Source: Croceicoccus sp. (lineage in GTDB: Bacteria > Pseudomonadota > Alphaproteobacteria > Sphingomonadales > Sphingomonadaceae). Taken from it: 64,000 nt of DNA. Positions 58,049 through 64,000 of the stretch are shown piece by piece. The notes under the pieces were generated by a model that had not been told where the DNA came from, did not search any database, and was given only the letters and a program-made list of their open reading frames with translations. How positions within the stretch are numbered: the stretch's first letter is position 1; each line of letters begins with the position of its first letter. The translations under genes and the position numbers were made by a program. Where the stretch lies: the NCBI GenBank assembly GCA_002694745.1, contig NZMY01000014.1, forward strand, positions 124,001-188,000. Reading direction: 5' to 3'.

Positions 58049-60462
58049 AGTTCTCGCTCTCATGGCTGAAGGACCACCTCGATACCGAGGCGAGCGCCGG
58101 CGAGATCGCGGCCAAGCTCAACGAGATCGGGCTGGAGCTGGAAGGTCTGGAGAACCCGGCCGAGGCGCTGGCGGGTTTTCGCGTGGCCAGGGTCCTGACC
58201 GCGGCCAAACATCCCGATGCCGACAAGCTGCAGGTGCTGACCGTCGATACCGGAGCGGGCGATCCGCTGACCGTGGTGTGCGGCGCGCCCAATGCGCGGG
58301 CCGGGCTGGTCGGCGTGCTGGGCCTGCCGGGTGCGGTCGTGCCGTCGAACGGCATGGAGATGAAGAAGGCGGCGATCCGCGGCGTCGAATCGAACGGCAT
58401 GATGTGTTCGGCGCGCGAGCTGGACCTGTCCGACGAGCATGAGGGCATCATCGAGCTCCCCGAAGATGCGCCGGTGGGTCAGGATTATTCGGCCTATGCC
58501 GATCTGGACGATCCGGTGTTCGACGTGGCGATCACGCCGAACCGGCCTGACTGCATGGGCGTCTATGGCATCGCGCGCGATCTGGCGGCGGCGGGGCTGG
58601 GTACGCTGAAGCCGGTTCCGGACCGGGTGCATGAGGGCAGTTTCCCTTGTCCGGTGCCGATAGCGATCGAGGACGAGGACGGCTGCCAGGCCTTTTACGG
58701 GCGCGCCATTCGCGGCCTGAGCAATGGCGAAAGCCCCGCATGGATGCAGGCGCGGCTGAAGTCGGCGGGGCAGCGGCCGATCTCGGCGCTGGTGGACATC
58801 ACCAATTACGTGATGCTGGCATATGGCCGCCCCAGCCATGCCTATGACATCGCGCAGCTGAGCGGCACGCTGACCGCGCGCCGCGCCAAGGCTGGCGAGG
58901 GCGTGACCGCGCTGAACGAGAAGCATTATTTGCTCGACGACAGCATGACGGTGATCGCGGACGACGCTCAGGTGCACGATATCGCGGGCATCATGGGCGG
59001 CGAGCATTCGGGCGTTTCGGACGCGACCACCGACGTGCTGCTGGAAGTCGCGGCCTTCGATCCGGTGCGGCTGGCGCAAACGGGACGCGCGCTGAACCTG
59101 ACCAGCGATGCGCGCAGCCGGTTCGAGCGCGGGATCGATCCCGCCTTTCTTGCACCGGGTCTGGAGCTGCTGACCGGGCTGATCCTTGACATCTGCGGGG
59201 GCGAGGCGAGCGAGGCGGTGCATGTCGGCGCGCCGCATGCGGGCGAGAATGTCGTTCGCTACGAGCCTGCGATGACCGAGGCGCTGGGCGGTCTGGCCGT
59301 GCGCGAGGAAGAGCAGCGCGCGATCCTGACCGCGCTGGGTTTCGAGATCGCGGCGATCGAGGAATCGGGCAAGCGCCACTGGGCGGTCACCGCGCCAAGC
59401 TGGCGGCCCGATGTCGATGGCGCGGCCGATATCGTCGAGGAAGTGATCCGCATCAAGGGCCTCGATGCTATCCGATCGGTTCCGCTGGAGCGCGCCGAGG
59501 GCGTGGCCCAGCCGACCGCAACTGCGGTGCAGGCACTGGAACGCCGGGCGCGCCGTGCTGCGGCCAGCCGCGGCATGCATGAAGCGGTGACATGGTCGTT
59601 CCTGCCTGCCGATCAGGCCGCTGCCTTTGCGGAGGACGGGCATGAGCCGTGGAGCCTTGCCAATCCGATCAGCGAGGACCTGAAAGTCATGCGCCAGTCG
59701 CTGCTGCCGGGCCTGCTGTCGGCGGCGGCGCGCAACCGGGCGCGCGGCGCGGACAGCATTCGCCTGTTCGAGATCGGACGCCGCTATCTGCGCGGCAAGG
59801 GCGGCGCGAGCGACGAGCGGCTGACGCTGGGCCTTGTGCTGGCGGGTGAGAAGCGCGCGCGCGGATGGCAGAGCGGCAAGGCGGCGTCCTTCGACGCCTT
59901 CGACGCCAAGGCCGAGGTCGAGGCCGTGCTGGCCGCCGCGGGCGCGCCGGTCGAAAAGCTAATGGTGATGGGAGAAGCGGGCAGCGCGTTCCATCCCGGA
60001 CAGTCCGCAACGCTGCGGCTTGGACCGAAGAACGTGCTGGCGCGTTTCGGCACGATGCATCCGCTGATCGCAAAGCAATTCGATGTCGACGGAACTGTCG
60101 TCGCTGCCGAGATCTTCCTCGACGCCATTCCGGCGAAGAAGGGCGCGGCGGGCTTTACCCGTGCCGCCTTCGTGCCGCCCGCATTGCAGCCGGTGATGCG
60201 CGATTTCGCCTTTCTGGTGCCTGATAATCTGGCCGCCGGCGATCTGCTGAGGGCCGTGCGCGGGGCGGACAAGCAGGCGATCACCGACGCGCGCATCTTC
60301 GACGAGTTCCGCGGAGCCGGCGTGCCCGAGGGGCACAAGTCGCTCGCGGTCGAGATCGTGCTGCAACCCGGCGAGGCCAGCTTTACCGAGGCGGAATTGT
60401 CCGCGATTTCGGCGAAAGTGGTCGCCTCTGCTGAAAAGCTTGGGGCATCCTTGCGCGGATGA
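58045..60462 (+). CDS. pheT: Phenylalanine--tRNA ligase beta subunit
   Basis: An 805-residue protein from ATG 58045, fixed by the ATGA overlap with pheS. Domains in order: N-terminal region, the EMAP-like tRNA-binding fold (about 40-150, [14 protein letters not shown] and [10 protein letters not shown]), B3/B4 editing domain (about 210-390, [21 protein letters not shown]), B5 domains, the catalytic-like domain and a C-terminal ferredoxin-fold anticodon-binding domain (about 710-805). It proofreads Tyr-tRNA-Phe and binds tRNA. Confidence 0.98.
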   Translation: MKFSLSWLKDHLDTEASAGEIAAKLNEIGLELEGLENPAEALAGFRVARVLTAAKHPDADKLQVLTVDTGAGDPLTVVCGAPNARAGLVGVLGLPGAVVPSNGMEMKKAAIRGVESNGMMCSARELDLSDEHEGIIELPEDAPVGQDYSAYADLDDPVFDVAITPNRPDCMGVYGIARDLAAAGLGTLKPVPDRVHEGSFPCPVPIAIEDEDGCQAFYGRAIRGLSNGESPAWMQARLKSAGQRPISALVDITNYVMLAYGRPSHAYDIAQLSGTLTARRAKAGEGVTALNEKHYLLDDSMTVIADDAQVHDIAGIMGGEHSGVSDATTDVLLEVAAFDPVRLAQTGRALNLTSDARSRFERGIDPAFLAPGLELLTGLILDICGGEASEAVHVGAPHAGENVVRYEPAMTEALGGLAVREEEQRAILTALGFEIAAIEESGKRHWAVTAPSWRPDVDGAADIVEEVIRIKGLDAIRSVPLERAEGVAQPTATAVQALERRARRAAASRGMHEAVTWSFLPADQAAAFAEDGHEPWSLANPISEDLKVMRQSLLPGLLSAAARNRARGADSIRLFEIGRRYLRGKGGASDERLTLGLVLAGEKRARGWQSGKAASFDAFDAKAEVEAVLAAAGAPVEKLMVMGEAGSAFHPGQSATLRLGPKNVLARFGTMHPLIAKQFDVDGTVVAAEIFLDAIPAKKGAAGFTRAAFVPPALQPVMRDFAFLVPDNLAAGDLLRAVRGADKQAITDARIFDEFRGAGVPEGHKSLAVEIVLQPGEASFTEAELSAISAKVVASAEKLGASLRG

Positions 60463-61379
60463 ACGATTCGGTCACCATACGCTCCGAAGGGCTGACCGCC
60501 CGCATCGCGCTGATGGGCGCGGAGCTGGTTTCGCTGCGCGATGCGAGCGGAGCGGAGTGGATGACCGATGGCGATCCCGCCGTGTGGTCGGGCCATGCGC
60601 CGATACTGTTCCCCATCGTGGGCGAGCTGGCAGGCGGGGCATATCGGCTGGACGGGCGCGAATATCGGATGGCGCGGCATGGCTTTGCCCGCCGCCGCGT
60701 CTTCGAACTGGTCGAGAGCATGGACAGCAGCGCCGTTCTGCGCCTGACCGATGACGCGGAGACACGCGCGGTCTGGCCGTTTTCTTTCGTGCTGGACCTG
60801 CATTACGCGCTTGACGACCATGCGCTGAGCGTCACCGCCATCGTCACCAACCGCGGCGAGGGCGCGATGCCGTTCAGCATCGGCTTTCACCCCGGTTTCG
60901 CCTGGCCGCTGCCGGGCGGGGGCGACAAGGCGGCGCACCGCATCATTTTCGAGGATTTCGAGACCGGTCCGATCCGCCGCATCGACGAGAACGGCCTGCT
61001 GCGCGCGTTTGAGGATACGCCGGTCAAGAACCGGGTCCTGCGGCCCTATCCCGGCCTGTTCCACGCCGATGCGATGATCTGGGACCGCCTCTCCAGCCGC
61101 ATGCTGCGGTTCGAGGGGGAGACGGTGGAAACGGGTTCGGAAGAAGAGACGAAACTGCCCGCCGCGCTGGAACTGTCGTTTCCCGATTGCCCGATGCTGG
61201 GCATCTGGCAAAAGCCGGGCGCCGATTTCCTGTGCCTTGAGCCATGGGCAGGCATCGCCGATGCCGAGGGTTTCGACGGCGATTTCAGAGAGAAGCCGGG
61301 GATCATGGAGCTGAACGCTGGTGATTCGCGCAGCTTTGGCATCACCATCGCCGTCTTTCCGGCGGATGCAGGAGAATAG
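60459..61379 (+). CDS. Aldose 1-epimerase family protein
   Basis: A 306-residue protein overlapping the pheT stop (ATGA). It has the galactose-mutarotase-like beta fold: ILFPIVGELAGGAYRLDGREYRMARHGFARRR with the conserved His-Gly-Phe, SIGFHPGFAWPL with the second His, and a Glu-containing end (LCLEPWAGIAD). This is the YeaD/LacX-like branch acting on hexoses or hexose-6-phosphates. It sits in the pheST-SDR-prfC run of same-strand genes; the link to translation genes is probably only positional. Confidence 0.85.
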   Translation: MNDSVTIRSEGLTARIALMGAELVSLRDASGAEWMTDGDPAVWSGHAPILFPIVGELAGGAYRLDGREYRMARHGFARRRVFELVESMDSSAVLRLTDDAETRAVWPFSFVLDLHYALDDHALSVTAIVTNRGEGAMPFSIGFHPGFAWPLPGGGDKAAHRIIFEDFETGPIRRIDENGLLRAFEDTPVKNRVLRPYPGLFHADAMIWDRLSSRMLRFEGETVETGSEEETKLPAALELSFPDCPMLGIWQKPGADFLCLEPWAGIADAEGFDGDFREKPGIMELNAGDSRSFGITIAVFPADAGE

Positions 61380-61382
61380 ACG

Positions 61383-62135
61383 ATGAAGACCGTTCTGGTG
61401 ACCGGCGCGACCGCCGGGATCGGCGAGGCCTGTGTCCGCGCCTTTGCGAAAGCCGGATGGCGCGTGGTCGGCACCGGACGCCGGGCGGAAAGGCTGAAGG
61501 CCTTGCAGGACGAACTGGGGGCGGACCGGTTCCACCCCTGCGTGTTCGACGTCCGCGACGAGGATGTGCGCGACAAGGCGCTGGACGGCCTGCCCGAAGC
61601 GTTCGGACAGATCGACTGTCTGGTGAACAATGCCGGGCTGGCGCTGGGGACCGAGGCTGCGCAGGAAAGCGATCTCGATAACTGGAAGGTGATGATCGAC
61701 ACGAATATCACCGCGCTGGTGTCGCTGACGCGCAAGCTGCTGCCCATGCTGGTCGAGCGCAAGGGGGCGATCGTCAACCTGTCCTCGGTCGCGGCGACCT
61801 ATCCCTATCCCGGCGGCAATGTGTATGGCGGCACCAAGGCGTTCGTTCACCAGTTCACGCTGGGCCTGCGCAGCGATCTGCATGGCACGGGCGTGCGCGT
61901 CACCAGCATCGAGCCGGGCATGGTCGAGACCGAGTTCACGGTCGTGCGCACCGGCGGCAGCCAGCAGGCGAGCGATGCGCTGTATGGCGGGGCCAATCCG
62001 ATGACGGGCGAGGATATCGCCGAAACGATCCTGTGGGTGGCAAGCCTGCCCCCGCATCTCAACATCAATACGCTGGAACTGATGCCGGTAAGCCAGAGCT
62101 TTGCCGGATTTCAGGTGGCGCGGGGCGAAAAGTAG
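61383..62135 (+). CDS. Short-chain dehydrogenase/reductase (YdfG-like 3-hydroxy acid dehydrogenase)
   Basis: A 250-residue classical SDR. The cofactor loop is VLVTGATAGIGEACV (TGxxxGIG), CLVNNAGLAL is the NNAG motif, NLSSVAATYPYPGGNVYGGTK holds the catalytic Ser and YxxxK, and EPGMVETEF follows. GTGRRAERL after the second strand suggests NADP preference. The GNVYGGTKAFV and MVETEFT patterns match YdfG, which oxidises L-allo-threonine and 3-hydroxy acids. It starts 3 bases after the epimerase-like gene. Confidence 0.88.
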   Translation: MKTVLVTGATAGIGEACVRAFAKAGWRVVGTGRRAERLKALQDELGADRFHPCVFDVRDEDVRDKALDGLPEAFGQIDCLVNNAGLALGTEAAQESDLDNWKVMIDTNITALVSLTRKLLPMLVERKGAIVNLSSVAATYPYPGGNVYGGTKAFVHQFTLGLRSDLHGTGVRVTSIEPGMVETEFTVVRTGGSQQASDALYGGANPMTGEDIAETILWVASLPPHLNINTLELMPVSQSFAGFQVARGEK

Positions 62136-62141
62136 GACTTC

Positions 62142-63665
62142 ATGGCTTCCGAGCGGCGGACTTTCGCCATCATCTCCCACCCGGACGCGGGCAAGACCAC
62201 GCTGACCGAAAAGATGCTGCTGACGGGCGGCGCGATCCATCTGGCGGGCGAGGTCAAGGCGCGCGGACAGGCGCGGCGCGCGCGTTCGGACTGGATGAAG
62301 ATCGAGCAGCAGCGCGGAATCTCGGTCACATCCTCGGTCATGACGTTCGAGCGGGACGGGATCACCTTCAACCTGCTCGATACGCCGGGGCACGAGGATT
62401 TTTCCGAAGACACCTATCGCACGCTGACCGCGGTCGATTCGGCGATCATGGTGATCGACGCGGCCAAGGGCATCGAGCCGCAGACCCGAAAGCTGTTCGA
62501 GGTCTGCCGCCTTCGCAGCGTGCCGATCATCACCTTCGTCAACAAGGTCGACCGCGAAGGGCGCGATCCGTTCGAGCTGCTGGACGAGGTGGCCGACATG
62601 CTGGCGCTGGACGTCAGCCCGATGAGCTGGCCCATCGGCATGGGCGGGCAGTTCGAGGGCATCCTGGATTACGCCACCGGCCATGTCGCGCGGCCCGAGG
62701 GCGGGTCGAAGGAATTCCTCGGCAAGATTGATGAGGACCCGTCGATCCCGGACGACTTCGCCGAACAGGCCGAACTGGCGCGCGAGGCCTATCCCGACTT
62801 CGATGTGGAGGCCTATCGCGGCGGCGACCTGACGCCGGTGTTCTTCGGTTCGGCGCTGAAGAATTTCGGCGTGGTGCAGATGATCGAGGCGATTGCGCAA
62901 TATGCGCCGCCCCCGCGCCCGCAGCCGTCCGACGATGGCGAAGTGCAGCCCAGCCGCGACGAGGTATCGGGATTTATCTTCAAAGTGCAGGCCAACATGG
63001 ACCCGCAGCACCGCGACCGCATCGCCTTTATGCGGCTGGTGTCGGGCACGTTCAAGCGCGGCATGAAGCTGACGCCGAGCGGGCTGGGCAAGCCGATCGC
63101 AGTGCATTCGCCGATCCTGTTCTTCGCGCAGGACCGCGAGATCGCCGATACGGCGGAGCCGGGCGACATCATCGGCATTCCGAACCACGGCACGCTGCGC
63201 GTGGGAGACTCGCTGTCGGAAAAGAACGACATCCGCTTTACCGGCCTGCCCAATTTCGCGCCCGAGATCCTGCGCCGCGTGGTGCTGAAGGATCCGACCA
63301 AGACCAAGCAGCTGCGAAAGGCGCTCGACGATCTGTCGGAAGAAGGCGTGATCCAGGTGTTCTATCCCGAACTGGGTGCGCAGTGGATCATCGGTGTGGT
63401 CGGCCAGCTGCAGCTGGAAGTGCTGATCTCGCGCCTGTCGGCGGAATACAAGGTCGAAGCCGTGCTGGAAGCGGCCCCCTTCGCGACGGCGCGCTGGGTC
63501 AAGGGCGACAGCGCGGCGCTGGCCGAATTCGAAAGCTTCAACCGCCCCAATCTGGCGAAAGACCGCGACGGGGACATCGTCTTCCTCGCCAAGTCGCCGT
63601 GGGACGTGAATTATCAGCAGGAAAAGAATCCCAAGCTGACCTTCGGCGCCACCAAGGAGAGGTGA
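62142..63665 (+). CDS. prfC: Peptide chain release factor 3
   Basis: A 507-residue translational GTPase. G1 is SHPDAGKTTL, the switch I/G2 region is EQQRGISVTSSVM, G3 is DTPGHEDFSEDTYRTL, G4 is NKVDREGRDP and the RF3-specific C-terminal domain carries SRLSAEYKVE. DWMKIEQQRGISV distinguishes it from EF-G. It releases RF1/RF2 from the ribosome after termination. It starts 6 bases after the SDR gene. Confidence 0.96.
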   Translation: MASERRTFAIISHPDAGKTTLTEKMLLTGGAIHLAGEVKARGQARRARSDWMKIEQQRGISVTSSVMTFERDGITFNLLDTPGHEDFSEDTYRTLTAVDSAIMVIDAAKGIEPQTRKLFEVCRLRSVPIITFVNKVDREGRDPFELLDEVADMLALDVSPMSWPIGMGGQFEGILDYATGHVARPEGGSKEFLGKIDEDPSIPDDFAEQAELAREAYPDFDVEAYRGGDLTPVFFGSALKNFGVVQMIEAIAQYAPPPRPQPSDDGEVQPSRDEVSGFIFKVQANMDPQHRDRIAFMRLVSGTFKRGMKLTPSGLGKPIAVHSPILFFAQDREIADTAEPGDIIGIPNHGTLRVGDSLSEKNDIRFTGLPNFAPEILRRVVLKDPTKTKQLRKALDDLSEEGVIQVFYPELGAQWIIGVVGQLQLEVLISRLSAEYKVEAVLEAAPFATARWVKGDSAALAEFESFNRPNLAKDRDGDIVFLAKSPWDVNYQQEKNPKLTFGATKER

Positions 63666-63699
63666 CAGAAGATCGGCTTCGGGCCTATGCTGGGCGGCG

Positions 63700-64000
63700 A
63701 TGGCACAGTTTTACGACAGCATCGGGGACGACCACCGCGCGATGATTGCGCGCCAGCCAGTGTTCTTCGTCGCCACCGCCGCCGCAGAGGGGCGCATCAA
63801 CCTCAGCCCCAAGGGTTATGACACGTTCCGGATCCTGTCGAATACAAGCGTCGCGTGGCTGGATCTGGCCGGTTCGGGGAACGAGACGCATGCCCATCTG
63901 GCCGCCGATGGCCGGATCACCGTCATGTTCTGCAATTTCGAGCAGCCGGCGCTCATTCTGCGGCTGTATGGCCGCGGCCGCGCCGTGCTGCCCGCCGATG
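63700..64000 (+). CDS. Pyridoxamine 5'-phosphate oxidase family protein, cut by window end
   Basis: The first 100 codons are visible from ATG 63700 (MAQFYDSIGDDHRAMIARQP). The sequence continues with FFVATAAAEGRINLSPKGYDTFRIL and VMFCNFEQPALILRLYGRG, the split-barrel FMN-binding pattern of PPOX-like proteins. These reduce or bind flavin-linked substrates; the exact role is unknown. It lies 34 bases after prfC on the same strand. The rest of the gene is outside the window. Confidence 0.85.
   Translation, partial: MAQFYDSIGDDHRAMIARQPVFFVATAAAEGRINLSPKGYDTFRILSNTSVAWLDLAGSGNETHAHLAADGRITVMFCNFEQPALILRLYGRGRAVLPAD

Noticed and set aside
59784-63188. 1134-codon minus-strand frame over pheT to prfC
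   Set aside because: Spans four well-supported plus-strand genes; composition is that of an antisense frame.

Overview
The window is high-GC DNA from an alphaproteobacterium, most likely order Sphingomonadales and close to Erythrobacteraceae. This rests on the GapR and MipZ homologues, a DUF1244 protein, a PgmG-type phosphomannomutase, the style of the TonB/ExbB/ExbD/ExbD cluster, and many short proteins typical of sphingomonads. No database search was possible, so family names rest on motifs and recalled family features. Most of the window is ordinary, densely packed chromosome, with many ATGA, GTGA or TGATG stop/start overlaps.

Layout. 1-7 kb: a secreted serine hydrolase, a sterol desaturase-family protein, and an envelope glycosylation group (methyltransferase, polyprenyl-phosphate-type GT2, facing a GT-C-like membrane protein and a flippase-like protein). 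7-11.4 kb: amino-sugar synthesis (glmU, a small unknown gene, glmS) and gph. 11.6-20.2 kb: gapR, a DUF1244 gene, pyruvate kinase, threonine aldolase, a DMT transporter, an epimerase-like SDR, pepN and a PgeF-like laccase-domain protein. 20.3-26.4 kb: a lower-GC orphan gene, a dispersed inverted-repeat element, a Tat/lipoprotein hydrolase, nitronate monooxygenase, DUF421, DUF1328 and DUF4269 genes, rlmE and ppx/gppA.

26.62-37.33 kb: a tRNA-Gln(CUG) gene whose last 16 bases are repeated exactly at 37318-37333. The 10.6 kb between them is an integrated mobile element with a tyrosine integrase, HK97-type portal, prohead protease, major capsid, a GTA-type spike-base protein, large terminase, HNH nuclease, a RepA/AAA helicase-like ATPase and several small genes. 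It has no recognisable tail, lysis or connector genes. This is the gene content of a capsid-forming phage satellite (cf-PICI-like) rather than a complete prophage. It carries a MerR-like regulator with a duplicated candidate operator, and iteron-like TGTCCCA arrays inside the rep-like gene. Except for one small RHH gene, everything in it is transcribed in one direction, so the excised circle would be an almost continuous one-way transcription unit.

37.5-64 kb: chromosome again. It holds an outer-membrane transporter-like protein, a CYTH/CHAD pair, panC, mipZ with a membrane J-domain gene, pgmG, an intergenic region with a strong terminator and possible sRNA, an Lhr-like helicase, the tonB-exbB-exbD-exbD energy-transduction operon (minus strand), hom, glpX, prs, hisN, rpmI-rplT, pheST, an aldose epimerase-like gene, an SDR, prfC, and the start of a pyridoxamine 5'-phosphate oxidase-family gene cut by the window edge.
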